Source of the DNA: Channallabes apus
Lineage: Eukaryota; Chordata; Actinopteri; Siluriformes; Clariidae
Direction of reading: 5' to 3'
Assembly: GCA_030522415.1 (NCBI GenBank)
Contig: CM060107.1
Span: 20,592,553-20,656,552 of the forward strand
DNA: 64,000 bases
How positions within the stretch are numbered: position 1 is the first letter of the stretch; each line of letters begins with the position of its first letter. Positions 12,895 through 29,362 of the stretch are shown piece after piece. Under the pieces are notes generated by a model. It saw nothing but the letters and a program-made list of their open reading frames with translations, made no database searches and was not told the origin of the DNA. A program made the translations under genes and the position numbers.

Positions 12895-13712
12895 ACAGAT
12901 TTTATACAGTTCAACCTTTATTTGGAAGTGAAGGGAGTTAGCAGTGAGATAGCTAGAACATCTACCGTCCACGTTTCGCTGGGTCTGAGTTACATGCCAG
13001 TCGGATTGCCTTCTTTTTTTACAGACATGTTTCATTTCACAGGAATAAATATACAAAAATAATCTTTTGCAGATGAGATAATGTGCGTATGTCACACAGA
13101 GGCGGGAGTGTTGTGTAAACAACCCATTTCAAACATACTCTTAGTTATATAGGTTTAAAGGTGTCCTGCTGTTTACAGATGAAACCATAGTCTTACAACC
13201 TCACGTTTGTACCTGGAGTTTAATTAAAAATGTGCGTCAGCGCACTAGTTGATTTATGTGCATAAAAACGGGTGCCTTTTAATTCAAGTGCTGACATTTC
13301 ACTCAACATACTTTGGTTTCAGAAAAAGTGGCTCTTGCTTATTATTTCTTCGTTATTTGCACTGGAAAATAGGATGGAATGCCTGTTGAGCTCAGAATGC
13401 ACACTTACGCCGTACAGAAACCCAAACTGGCTGACCATCTTGCTCACAAATATCTTTTTGAAAATCGTATCTATCACGAATACAGAGGACAACATGAAGC
13501 GTTAACACCAATGCACACAAACACTAACTTTGACAAATACTGTACTCCTATTACATTCATAAATATCTATCCTTCTTGAAAGTTACAGTAAGGAGTGTTA
13601 AGATCTATGGGTCTGAGGTCTGTTTCGAGACATGGGATCAGGACAGGGAAAGTGTTAGACATATTGGGGCATCACGTTTTAAACAGAGCTATGTTTAGGG
13701 ACCGACTACAGT
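12895..13712 (-). other. ldha: ldha 3' UTR
   Basis: Non-coding sequence between the ldha stop and a minus-strand AATAAA (TTTATT on the plus strand at 12917-12922). The cleavage site is inferred to be about 20 bases further on. No other gene is visible here. Confidence 0.6.
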
Positions 13713-18438
<4,726 letters not shown>

Positions 18439-18441
18439 TTT

Positions 18442-20572
18442 CTGTAAAAGAAAACCTCATATCAGAATACTGTCTGTCACTTAATCCGCTCATTGTATAA
18501 AATGATATTTTAGCCGTTGTTCAATATATGCTGGGGTTAGTTTAAATGTCACATCTCTTCCAGAGATTGTTTAAAATACCTGAAGCACATTGAATACAAG
18601 CAGCTCTTTAGCGCTCGCTGTGTCTTTGTTGGTATTACTGGATGTCCTATTTATACTTGCTACTTATGAGAAGTCACTGGAGAAGGTTAAGTGGTGGGGG
18701 GGTTGACATTCCAGCAGCTCTTACGGTATTGTACATAGGGAGGCATGTAGATAACTAGGTTTTGAAGGATAAATACTTTCCGGTGGAACAAAGCCTTTTA
18801 TGCATCTTCATGTATCACACAAGGTAAAGATGGAAAAAAAAAAATGCCACAATGCATATTATTTTCCTAAACGATAAGGACCATCTGTGTTTGATTTACA
18901 GATGGGTTATTAAACCAGGTCAACTGGAAACGTGCTCAGGAGCTCTCAATGCACTTAGCTCACAAGTGAACGATTAGGACATTACAGTGTTAGACAGCAT
19001 AAAAAAAAATTAACTCTATGACTATTGCGCAGTTCTGAATTTGTGACCTAAGTGGGTCATAACTGGAGCTGGATGCATGGATGGATGGAAAAAACATGCA
19101 TACAAATGAGAACAGTCTAAACTAAAATGGTACAAAGCAGAAGATTCAGTGCGACATCTTTGCTGGCCACTGATTCTGAGCTTGTTAGAAAGCTGGACAT
19201 CGATCATTCAGTGGATCAACACGCTTGGTGAAAAAAAAAAAAACAAGTCAGTTGCCTAGGTTATAACTCCCTGCTGTGCATCATAAGGATTTACATAATA
19301 TCGAAATTTACGTTTCATNNNNNNNNNNNNNNNNNNNNNNNNNNNNNNNNNNNNNNNNNNNNNNNNNNNNNNNNNNNNNNNNNNNNNNNNNNNNNNNNNN
19401 NNNNNNNNNNNNNNNNNNNNNNNNNNNNNNNNNNNNNNNNNNNNNNNNNNNNNNNNNNNNNNNNNNNNNNNNNNNNNNNNNNNNNNNNNNNNNNNNNNNN
19501 NNNNNNNNNNNNNNNNNNCATAAACCCAGCCTTATTCCTGGTCATGGTAGAGGAGGGGCGAGGCTTGCGTAATACTAATGACACCAGGACAAACCATTGC
19601 ATTAATTATAATCCTAGTTTTTCCTTTGTGATTTTGAACAAACTACCCTGCCTTACTATGACCTCTGAGGTGAGGAGATGCACATTTTGGATGCACGTTG
19701 CAATAATGGAAGGATTATGGCTTGAAAAAAAGCTTTTTCACACGGATCATGAGTCATTGCTTAAAGGAAGCTGTGGGTAGGGAAGCTGCAGATGTCCATT
19801 GCGCAGTGCTGAACGAGGCACGTAGGCTTATGATTCACAGCAAAGACACGGCTCGAGCTCCTATAATAACACTGCTACTGTACTGCACGGTCACCCGGTT
19901 TGAAGCACAAGGTCAACCTTACTAGACTGCGCACTGTGCACACGTCGACACACTAGACTTTAAAAACCGGATCATATGTTGGTGTTGCTTGTCATTTGTA
20001 GAACACGTTCGCATAACACTCGTGCATCGATTACAAAAACGAATGCTTTGATCTAAACCCGTTCTTATCCAGTGCAGAATGACGTCACACGGGAGACCGG
20101 AGATGTGGCTGCTGTTGCTGCGGCAATGAATAACTGATAAGGCTTGGCTACAGTGTTGCTTTTATTAGACTCCTGCTTCCTCTGAGCACTTGTCCTCCTT
20201 ATCGAACATTTGTATAACCAAAAATGGAATAATCACCACGAATAGAGTGCTGCTGCTTATTTAGATCGACATCGATTTGTTTTTTTTCCTTTTCTTCCCC
20301 CAACCAGAATAATCATTCTAAGCATCAAGGGGCGTGGCTAACCTAATACATAAGTATAAAACCATTTAAAGAGTTCACATGGTGTGTAATCGGATCTAAG
20401 CTTGTATACGCATCAAAGAGAAGAAAATTAAATGCATGCAAATGTAAGCAAAACTAAATTAAACAAAATACAATTAAATAATCACCATGACAATTCTCGT
20501 CTCATCTCTTACGGTTTCCTATTTGAAATAAGGCAATATAATACGACATCTCACCGGCTGACTCTTACCTAC
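18442..20572 (-). other. ldha: ldha intron 1
   Basis: Between the non-coding leader exon and the first coding exon. It contains the 200-N gap and no recognised repeat or exon otherwise. Several G/C-poor segments and short A runs (18834-18844, 19231-19243) are seen. Confidence 0.6.
19319..19518. other. assembly gap, 200 N
   Basis: Exactly 200 N characters, a common fixed placeholder length, so the true missing length is unknown. It lies within ldha intron 1 and removes no known coding exon. Confidence 0.99.
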
Positions 20573-20637
20573 CTGTAAGGCTGTGTTAAAGTTAAAGCCG
20601 ATCTGGTGTGATGTCAGGAGCAAAGCTTGATCCGCAG
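20573..20637 (-). other. ldha: ldha non-coding first exon (5' UTR)
   Basis: On the minus strand a consensus donor (CAG|GTAGGTAAG) sits at 20573/20572, and a TATA box lies just upstream of this exon. The first coding exon has an acceptor (TTTTACAG|AAAATGG) at 18442/18441, so a spliced 5' UTR of about 70 bases results. This one-leader-exon layout is known for vertebrate LDHA. The start near 20637 is inferred from TATA spacing of about 25-30 bases. Confidence 0.65.
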
Positions 20638-20830
20638 CGGTGGCGCGCGCAAGGGGGCGGCGCTTTATATACTGCGGAACCAGCTCACGCGATGCAATAT
20701 TAATGAGCGGGGGGCGTGGTCACTTGTCTCGTGGTGAAAGTCACGTCGCCTGTAGGCAGCGTCAGAGGGGTCGCAGACGTGCGGGTGCATTCTTACTCAC
20801 GCGCACTGCGATTTCTACGTCACACGCTCT
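20638..20830 (-). promoter_or_regulatory. ldha: ldha core promoter with TATA box, GC-rich boxes and hypoxia-response-like motifs
   Basis: The minus strand reads TATATAAAG at 20671-20663. A GC-rich block flanks it (CCGCCCCC near 20653-20661), and a second G-rich box lies near 20706-20717. RCGTG cores of hypoxia-inducible factor sites occur at 20742-20746 (minus), 20777-20781 (plus, ACGTGCGGG) and 20798-20802 (minus). A CRE-like TGACGT lies at 20818-20823 on the minus strand. HIF and CRE elements are established regulators of mammalian LDHA; function here is inferred from motif and position. Confidence 0.65.
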
Positions 20831-20839
20831 TGCTTATGG

Positions 20840-21460
20840 GAAACTGATGTGGTGTGGCAGTACCACAGGTTTCCCCTCTGCTTTAAACAGGATACTGTGT
20901 ACTCGAAGGTGTACTACTGTGTGTGTGTGAGAAACACCAGTACCGAAGCTGACTAATTTAATCATAATTCAGTAATACGTTTCCTTTTGTAGGAAAAAAA
21001 AAAATGGCGTAGCTTCTACCCACCTTCATTCTGAGTGTATTGAATGAAACCCTGTTTGTGCCTTCAGGTTTGATACTAAATTACTTCAAATGTTAAAATA
21101 CTCACAGGCTTACATGGTACACAATGTCCCTGAAACTGCACCATCAGAAAGGATTAAACTGCACCACAGAAACAGTATATTGTACATGCTCATTTTTTCT
21201 TTCACCCAAAGAACTGCCTAAACTACCTGTTCTGCACATGTCAGTGTTTTCCCTGCTCTGTCACAACCACTTCAATTCAGAAGTGCTGTTAAATGGTTGA
21301 TTAGTTATATATGGTATGTTTTTTGGTCCGTCCAAAAAATACACCCGGCATAAAGGGGGGCGAAGGATACTCCCCTAGAGATATATCTACTGGACAAGAT
21401 ATGAATATGTCGTTTCTGTATAAGTTACTTAACAGGTCAGGTTGCCACCTCAATGCCTGA
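20840..21460. other. upstream of ldha, no gene seen
   Basis: AT-rich sequence with no recognised exon or repeat. Confidence 0.5.
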
Positions 21461-21461
21461 T

Positions 21462-21641
21462 TGACATTCACACATTTCGGGCAATTTTAAAACCGCATCT
21501 AGCCTAATCTGCATGTCTTTGGACTGTGGGAGGAAGCCGGAGTACCTGGAGGAAACCTACCAAGCACATGGAAAACATGCAAACTCCATGCAAACAGGTG
21601 CCCTGGATGTGCAAAGCAACAGTAGGACACCGTGCCGCCAT
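21462..21641 (-). mobile_element. tRNA-derived SINE (Rex3-tail type), 5' half
   Basis: Reverse-strand copy with the ACAGTCCAAAGACATGCAG-type body and the head complement ACCGTGCCGCC at 21630-21640. The 3' half is missing. Confidence 0.75.
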
Positions 21642-21700
21642 AAGGTGTGCTGGGAGCAGATTTTTTCCATAACACCACAAATCTAATGGAATCTCTTCTC

Positions 21701-21770
21701 TTCATTCATATTAACAGCAGTGCCCAGATATGCAGGAAACTAAAAACCTACTACAGAGACATATTCAGGT
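21701..21770 (+). repeat. 70-bp direct repeat, copy 1
   Basis: Matches 29363-29432 at roughly nine in ten positions, in the same orientation. Shared segments include TTCATTCATATTAACAG and TAAAAACCTACTACAGAGAC. The pair brackets the Rex3/L2 cluster. The family is unknown. Confidence 0.75.
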
Positions 21771-22433
21771 CTTATTTGGGCCGCTTCCATATGTGGTCTT
21801 AAATAAGATATAGGACTTTCTGCAGTATGACCTCAATCTGAACTGTAAAATCGTAATTTATGGATTTTATGTAACTCTACTTCACTGTCATCCTCCATCA
21901 TTGCTAGTGTATGATTATGATGAATAGTGAGTTGGATTGATGTGAAAGTCATATAATTTCTGATTTGACTATTGGACGTATTTTGTGGATTTGACTGTGT
22001 CTGATTTGAGAGATTGTGAGGTCAAATAGCAAAAAAAAGTAAGTTCTGAATCTAATTCAGGAACATCTGGAAGTAGCAGAAATCAGAATTTAAGAGATCA
22101 GATTCCATGTGATTTGACACGTGCATACTATTATGAGAGAAAAAACACATCTAACAAACAAGCAAATAAATGTGATTTTGCACACTTTTGTAGCATGATC
22201 AATATCTTATTATTGTTTCTCTGTTCATGGAGGTCAGTTTAGGAAAACCAGTTTACACTGGAGTCTGATGTTGTCCACATTTATATTTTGAACATCCAAC
22301 AAAACTGATCATAAAGGTGCATTCTGAGTGATCAGATCTCAAGTGGACAACACTAAGTTGGACTCTGGGACACATATAGCCAAGTCCCATTTGTAGTGTG
22401 CACACCATCGCTTCATGATGCGTCTGGACAGTA

Positions 22434-23281
22434 ATTCAATTCAATTCAATTCAATTCAATTCAATTCAATTTTATTTATATAGCGCTTTTAACAATGGTC
22501 ATTGTCTCAAAGCAGCTTCACAAAAATGAAAGAAATGTAACAAAAATAAATAAATAAATAAATAAATGAAATATATAAAAAATAATAATAATTATAGAAA
22601 AGAAAATAATTGGTATGTGTGTATGTGTGAGAAAAATGTGCAGATAATAATAATGAGACGAATGAATGATATGTCTCTGATGAGCAAGCCAAGGGTGACG
22701 GCGACGGTGGCAAGGAAAAATTCCCTGAGATGGCATTAGGAAAAAACCTTGAGAGGAACCAGACTCAACAGGGAACCCATCCTCATTTGGGTGATAACAG
22801 ATAGAAATGATATGACATCTTGTGTGTTGTGCAGGTGAAAATTCAATATGACAGAAATTATTTAAATTGACATGAAGACCATAGGGACGAGTCAGTAGGT
22901 GCAGAGGGCAGATGAGGTCTGGATCACTGGAAGCACAGGAGCAGCATGTGTAGCTCCAACCATCATAAAGCTGAATCCAGCTGGAGCTGGTCCTTCTCTG
23001 GACGCCTCAGGAACCTCGCAGGGTCGGCCTTTGTCTACTGAAGCTGGGAAAATCTCCCGATGCCTCGGGATGGGTAGAGAAATACAGAACAGATGGGGAG
23101 AATTAGCGTAGTTGCCATTCGGGATAGGTGTACTGGAGTATGAGATTATGGGATGAGTTATGTGTATGCCAGATTAAAAAGATGCGTCTTGAGTCTACTT
23201 TTGAACTGAGAAACCGTGTCTGCTCCCCGAACACTGTCTGGAAGGCTATTCCAAAGCTTTGGAGCTAAATATGAAAAAGTA
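22434..23281 (-). mobile_element. LINE 3' end (reverse transcriptase tail, 3' UTR and TTGAA-repeat tail)
   Basis: Read on the minus strand, 23275-23185 encodes APKLWNSLPDSVRG then FKSRLKTHLF, the C-terminal signature of several fish LINE reverse transcriptases. A 3' UTR of about 700 bases follows, ending AATAAAATTGAATTGAATTG and further TTGAA units at 22434-22470. The 5' end is truncated. The 3' UTR text (such as AGGAACCAGACTCAACAGGG on the plus strand) is a familiar dispersed fish repeat. Confidence 0.75.
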
Positions 23282-23289
23282 ACAAAGCT

Positions 23290-23780
23290 CCAACTAATTA
23301 TTTGTGATTACTAGTGTGATTACCCTAGCCTTTGGAATAGTGATCATTGTGAGACTATTTGGGAATAGTTCTGGATGGTAGTGTGAACTGTGACCAGGTT
23401 ATTGGATACTGTAGCATACTGTAGACAAAAGCAGGTGCTTATTCCTCATTCATTTAGAAATACACAGGTTCATGAGATGCCTTTTTTGTTTCAACCTGAA
23501 ATAAATAAATATGAAAACTGATACTCAATAAATATGCATGATAACTTTTGTCTAGCCTAAATTATATATGAAAACCGAAATAAGATGCATTCACAATGCC
23601 AGGTGTTTCTTGGCTATCCACTTGTGATTTAATCATCCAGGTCATGATCATGAGAGCACCATGATCCTTTATATATTAAAACATGGTACATAAAATATTT
23701 TCTAACACAATATCAAATATTTTACAAATTCACAAAATACGTTTCCTATTTACTTCTATTTCTTATCATTTTTATTACAC
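23290..23780. other. intergenic, no gene seen
   Basis: AT-rich host DNA up to the Rex3 target site. Confidence 0.5.
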
Positions 23781-23792
23781 ATTAGTGTCCGC

Positions 23793-26700
23793 GGCCCGAT
23801 GGCGAGCACCTGGTGGTCGGGCCTGCACCCATGGGGCCCGGCCGGGCACAGCCCGAAGAGGCAACGTGGGTCCCCCTTCCCATGGGCTCACCACCTGTAG
23901 GAGGGGCCAAAGAGTTCGGGTGCAGTGTGAGCTGGGCGGTAGCCGAAGACAGGGCCCTTGGCGGTCTGATCCTCGGCTGCAGAAGCTGGCTCTAGGGACG
24001 TGGAATGTCACCTCTCTGACGGGGAAGGAGCCTGAGCTAGTGTGTGAGGTTGAGAAGTTCCGGCTAGATATAGTTGGACTCACCTCGATGCACAGCTTGG
24101 ACTCTGAAACCAGTCTTCTTGAGAGGGGCTGGACTCTCTTCTACTCTGGAGTTGCCACCGGTGAGAGGCGACGAGCAGTTGTGGGCATTCTTATTGCCCC
24201 CCAGCTAGGGGCCTGTACATTGGGGTTCACCGCAGTGGACGAGAGGGTGGCCTCCCTCCGCCTTCGGGTGGGGGGACGGATCCTTACTGTTGTTTGCGTT
24301 TATGCGCCGAACAGCAGTTTGGAGTACCCGCCCTTTTTGGGGTCTCTGGAGGGGGCGCTAGAGAACGTCCCTCCTGGGGACTCCATCATTCTGTTGGGGG
24401 ATTTCAATGCTCACGTGGGCAATGACAGTGAGACCTGGAAGGGCGTGATTGGGATGAACGGCCCCCCCGATCTGAACCAGAGCGGTGTTTTGTTATTGGA
24501 CTTCTGTGCTCGTCACGGATTGTCCATAACGAACACCATGTTCAGGCATAAGGGTGTCCATATGTGCACCTGGCACCAGGACACCCTAGGCCGCAGTTCG
24601 ATGATCGACTTTGTGGTTGTGTCGTCGGACTTGCGGCCATATGTCTTGGACACTCGGGTGAAGAGAGGGGCGGAGCTGTCAACTGATCACCACCTGGTGG
24701 TGAGTTGGCTTCGTTGGCAGGGTGGGGTGCCGGTCAGGCCTGGTAGACCCAAACGTATTGTGAGGGTCTGCTGGGAACGTCTGGCAGAGTCCCCTGTCAG
24801 GACGAGCTTCAACTCCCACCTCCGGCAAAGCTTCAACCACGTCCTGGGGGAGGTGGGGGACATTGAGTCCGAATGGACTATGTTCCGTGCCTCCATTGTC
24901 GAGGCGGCCGACCGGAGCTGTGGCCGTAAGGTGGTCGGTGCCTGTTGCGGTGGCAACCCAAGAACCCGTTGGTGGACACCAGCGGTGAGGGATGCCATCA
25001 AGCTGAAGAAGGAGTCTTATCGGGCCTTTTTGGCTGGTGGCACCCCGGAGGCAGCTGATAGGTACCGGCAGGCCAAGCGGAATGCAGCTTCGGTGGTTAC
25101 TGAGGCAAAAACCCGGGCATGGGAGGAGTTTGGGGAGGCCATGGAGAATGACTTCCAGATGGCTTCGAAGAGATTCTGGTCCACCATCCAGCGTCTCAGG
25201 AGGGGAAAGCAGTGCACGGTCAACACAGTGTATAGTGGGGATGGTGCGCTGCTGACCTCGACTCAGGACATTGTGGGTCGGTGGGGGGAGTACTTCGAAG
25301 ACCTCCTTAATTCCACCAACATGCCTTCCGATGAGGAAGCAGAGTCTGGGGACATAGAGGTGGACTCTTCCATCTCTGGGGCCGAGGTCGCCGAGGTGAT
25401 CAAAAGGCTCCATGGTGGCGGGGCCCCGGGGGTGGATGAGATCTGCCCGGAGTTCCTCAAGGCTCTGGATGTTGTAGGGCTGTCATGGTTGACACGTCTC
25501 TGCAACATTGCATGGACATTGGGGACAGTGCCTCTGGACTGGCAAACCGGGGTGGTGGGCCCCCTCTTCAAGAAGGGGGACCGGAGAGTGTGTTCCAACT
25601 ACAGAGGGATCACACTCCTCAGCCTCCCCGGGAAAGTCTTTTCAGGGGTCCTGGAAAGGAGGGTCCGTCGGATAGTCGAACCTCGGATTCAGGAGGAGCA
25701 GTGTGGTTTTCGTCCAGGTCGCGGAACAGTGGACCAGCTCTACACCCTTAGCAGGGTCCTGGAGGGGGCGTGGGAGTTTGCCCAACCAGTCTACATGTGC
25801 TTTGTGGACTTGGAGAAGGCATTCGACCGTGTCCCTCGGGGAGTCCTGTGGGGGGTACTCCGGGAGTATGGGATATCGGATTCCCTGTTAAGGGCTGTCT
25901 TAACCCTGTACAACCGGTGTCGGAGCTTGGTCCGCATTGCCGGTAGTAAGTCGGACCTGTTTCCGGTGAGAGTAGGACTCCGACAGGGCTGCCCTTTGTC
26001 ACCGATCCTGTTCATAATTTTTATGGACAGGATTTCTAGGCGCAGCCAGGGCGTTGAGGGGGTACAGTTTGGTGGGCTCAGGATTGGGTCACTGCTTTTT
26101 GCAGATGACGTTGTTCTGTTAGCCTCATCATCCTGCGACCTACAGCTCTCACTGGATCGGTTCGCAGCCGAGTGTGAAGCGGCTGGGATGAGAATCAGCA
26201 CCTCCAAATCTGAGGCCATGGTCCTCAGCTGGAAAAGGGTGGAGTGCCCTCTCAGGGTTGGGAGTGAGATCCTGCCCCAAGTAGAGGAGTTTAAGTATCT
26301 CGGGGTCTTGTTCACGAGTGAGGGTAAAATGGAACGGGAGATCGACAGGCGGATCGGCGCAGCGTCTGCAGTGATGCAGGCTCTGTATCGGTCCGTCGTG
26401 GTGAAGAAGGAGCTGAGCCAAAAGGCAAAGCTCTCAATTTACCGGTCGATCTACGTTCCTACCCTCACCTATGGTCATGAGCTGTGGGTAGTGACCGAAA
26501 GAACAAGATCGCGAATACAAGCGGCCGAAATGAGTTTCCTCCGCAGGGTGTCTGGGCTCTCCCTTAGAGATAGGGTGAGGAGCTCGGTCATCCGGGAGGG
26601 GCTCAGAGTAGAGCCGCTGCTCCTCCGCATCGAGAGGAGCCAGATGAGGTGGCTTGGGCATCTATTTAGGATGCCCCCTGGACGCCTCCCTTGTGAGGTG

Positions 26701-26886
26701 TTCAGGACACGCCCCACCAGAAAGAGACCCCGGGGAAGACCCAGGACACGCTGGAGGGACTATGTCTCTCGGCTGGCCTGGGAACGCCTTGGGATCCCCC
26801 CGGAAGAGCTGGAAGAAGTGGCCAGGGAGAGGGAAGTCTGGGCATCCCTGCTGAAGCTGCTGCCCCCGCGACCCGACCTCGGATAA
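23793..26886 (+). CDS. Rex3 polyprotein: AP-type endonuclease plus reverse transcriptase
   Basis: The frame remains open through the whole element. Its first ATG (23683) lies in host DNA, so about 37 leading residues of the translation are not part of the element, and the native start is not evident. The endonuclease begins near 23987 (LGTWNVTSL), with GDFNAHVG at 24398 and [10 protein letters not shown] near 24678. The reverse transcriptase has [47 protein letters not shown] and the catalytic FADD at 26098-26109. The C-terminal part ends [12 protein letters not shown] and PPRPDLG. No stop or frameshift breaks these domains, so the proteins could be functional. An alternative ATG at 23799 in another frame stops after 33 codons. 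Confidence 0.9.
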
Positions 26887-26908
26887 GCGGAAGAAAATAG
26901 ATGGATGG
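23793..26908 (+). mobile_element. Rex3 (RTE clade) non-LTR retrotransposon with 12-bp target duplication
   Basis: The body lies between direct repeats ATTAGTGTCCGC at 23781-23792 and 26909-26920, a clean target duplication. It holds one long open frame to 26886 followed by only about 22 bases ending AGATGGATGG. The very short 3' UTR with GATG repeats is the known hallmark of fish Rex3. Lack of internal frame breaks and the exact duplication point to a recent insertion. The upstream end may be 5'-truncated. It is GC-rich against an AT-rich host background. Confidence 0.93.
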
Positions 26909-26958
26909 ATTAGTGTCCGCTAAATAACCACACGTAAATGTAAGACAAACACACAGTA

Positions 26959-27175
26959 GGACATCTACACCACACATGCTGCATCCGCAAAGCCACCAGC
27001 ATTGTGGCTGATCGGACACACCCCTCACACACACACTTCACACTCCTGCCATCTGGTAAAAGGTACCGTAGCATTCGGGCACACACATCCAGACTGTGCA
27101 ACAGCTTTTTTCCACAAGCGATCCGTCTTCTCAACAAAAAGGGACTGGACTGATAAACACTCACACACACAAACA
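26959..27175 (+). mobile_element. detached C-terminal fragment of the L2-like LINE
   Basis: Nearly identical to 28520-28736 of the LINE just downstream, covering the end of the reverse transcriptase frame ([16 protein letters not shown]), its stop and the CACACACACAAACAC start of the 3' UTR. It sits directly 5' of the LINE, so the 3'-end sequence precedes the linker region, a permuted order. Confidence 0.85.
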
Positions 27176-29335
27176 CTGACTTCACTGACTTGGAGGAGTA
27201 CACGTCATCAGTGACCAGCTACATCAACAAGTGCACCGATGACGTCACTGTCTCCAAGAACAGTGGCAGAATGATGTGGCAGCGAGGAAGACCACCCCTC
27301 CTCCGAACGACCAGGTGCTGTGTTTCACTACAGCTGAGATGAGGAAAACTCTACGCAGAGTCAACCCACGTAAAGCTGCTGGTTCAGACAACATCCCAGG
27401 CAGAGTGCTCAGAGAATGTGCTGAACAGCTGGCAGATGTTCTCACCGACATCTTCAACATCTCTCTGAGCAGCACCGTCGTTCCCACGTGCTTCAAGGCC
27501 ACCACCATCGTACCCGTGCCCAAGAAGTCTTCTGTGTCCTGTCTCAATGACTACTGTCCCGTTGCATTTACACCCACCATCATGAAGTGCTTCGAGCGGC
27601 TTGTCATGAGACACATCAAGACCCTGCTGCCCCCTTCACTGGACCCACTGCAATTTGCGTACCGTCCTAACCGCTCAACGGACGACGCCATCTCCACTAC
27701 ACTCCATCTTGGCCTCACACACTTGGACAAGAAGGACACATATGTTTGAATGCTGTACATAGATTTCAGCTCAGCATTCAACACTATCATCCCCCAACAA
27801 CTGATCGGGAAGCTGAACCTGTTGGGCCTGAACACCTCCCTCTGCAACTGGATCCTGGACTTTCTGACCAGAAGGCCTCAGTCAGTACGGATCGGGAACT
27901 GCACCTCCAGCACCACCACACTGAGCACTGGGGCCCCACAAGGCTGTGTGCTCAGTCCCCTGCTGTTCACACTGCTGACTCACGACTGTGTAGCAACACA
28001 CAGTTCAAATCACATCATTAAGTTCGCTGATGACAGGACCGTGGTGGGTCTCATTAGCAAGAACGATGAATCAGCGTACAGAGAGGAAGTACAGAGGCTA
28101 ACGGACTGGTGCAAAGAGAACAACCTGTCTCTGAATGTTGACAAGACAAAGGAGATGGTTGTTGACTTTAGGATGAAACGAGGCGACCACTCTCCGCTGA
28201 GCATCGATGGCTCCTCTGTAGAGATCGTCGAAAGCACCAAATTCCTGGGCGTCCACCTGGAGAAGGACCTCAGCTGGTCCCTCAGCACCAGCTCCCTGCA
28301 CAAGAAAGCCCAACAGCGTCTCTTTTTTCTGAGAAGACTGAGGAAGGCCCAGCTTCCACCACCGATCCTGACCACCTTCTATAGAGGAACTATCGAGAGC
28401 ATCCTGAGCGGCTGCATCACTGTCTGGTTTGGAAATTGTGCCATATCGGACCGCAAGACACTACAGCGGATAGTGAGGACAGCAGAGAAGATCATCGGGG
28501 TCTCTCTCCCCTCTATTGAGGACATCTACACCACACGCTGCATCCGCAAAGCCACCAGCATTGTGGCTGATCGGACAAACCCCTCTCACACACACTTCAC
28601 TTTCCTGCCATCTGGTAAAAGGTACCGTAGCATTCGGGCACACACATCCAGACTGTGCAACAGCTTTTTTCCACAAGCGATCCGTCTTCTCAACAAAAAG
28701 GGACTGGACTGATAAACACTCACACACACAAACACACACACATACAAACATTATCACTCAGCTTAACTACCTCAAAACATTGGGTCTGGACTGACTAATC
28801 AACACAAGCGCAAACACACTGACCTACACTACCAAACTATCATACACACCAACCTGTAAATGCTCTTTTGCACAATATTCATCTCTGGACTACTTTTTGC
28901 ACTAACTTCTCAATTCTTGCTCCTACGTTAAGTTAAGAAATGTTTACTGTTTCTCCACGACCTCAACTCATCAGCACAACACCTTATTATTATGTTATGT
29001 TGTCGCACTGTCATTTTGTTGCATTTGTTTGCACATTTGCACATGCACTTTATGTTGTCTGTTGTCTGTAAAAACCCTGTAGCTAGTCTTCCTTAGATAG
29101 TTAGTTTCTTTTAGTTAATTTATGTTGTAATTTATGTTAGGTCTATCTGTCTTGTCTTTGCTAGCCAGCTAACTAGGCCTCTTAGTTAGCTAGTTTAGTT
29201 ATTCTGTTATTTTATGTTGTAAATTTATGTTGCATGTAGCACCTTGGTCCTGGAGGAACGTTGTTTCGTTTCACGCTGTACTAACTGTATATGGTTGAAA
29301 TGACAATAAAGCCTACTTGAACTTGAACTTGTTAT
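27176..29335 (+). mobile_element. L2-like LINE, 5'-truncated and internally deleted
   Basis: Begins in the linker between endonuclease and reverse transcriptase (reading frame for TDLEEYTSS near 27188), jumps at about 27262 to the region just before the reverse transcriptase, and continues to a 3' UTR with AATAAAG at 29305-29311 and a CTTGAACTTGAACTTG tail. The tail and protein signatures fit the L2/CR1 group. Apurinic endonuclease sequence is absent. Confidence 0.85.
27276..28712 (+). pseudogene. L2-like LINE reverse transcriptase, broken by one in-frame stop
   Basis: Two consecutive stretches in the same frame, 27276-27749 and 27750-28712, are separated only by TGA at 27747-27749, at a place where the family has Arg. 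A CGA to TGA change by CpG decay explains it. Motifs are [63 protein letters not shown] (about 28020-28034), [12 protein letters not shown] and the C-terminal [16 protein letters not shown]. Apart from this stop and the upstream deletion the domain looks well kept. Confidence 0.88.
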
Positions 29336-29362
29336 GTAAAATCTATGTACTTTTTTTTTGAG

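Noticed and set aside
19276..19602. Open frames crossing the N block
   Set aside because: They are artefacts of unknown bases.
23683..23792. Apparent N-terminus of the Rex3 protein
   Set aside because: These codons come from host DNA and the target duplication, not from the element.
24679..25413. 244-codon open frame on the minus strand
   Set aside because: It is antisense to the Rex3 coding frame. The protein matches no family, and GC-rich coding sequence often leaves long shadow frames.
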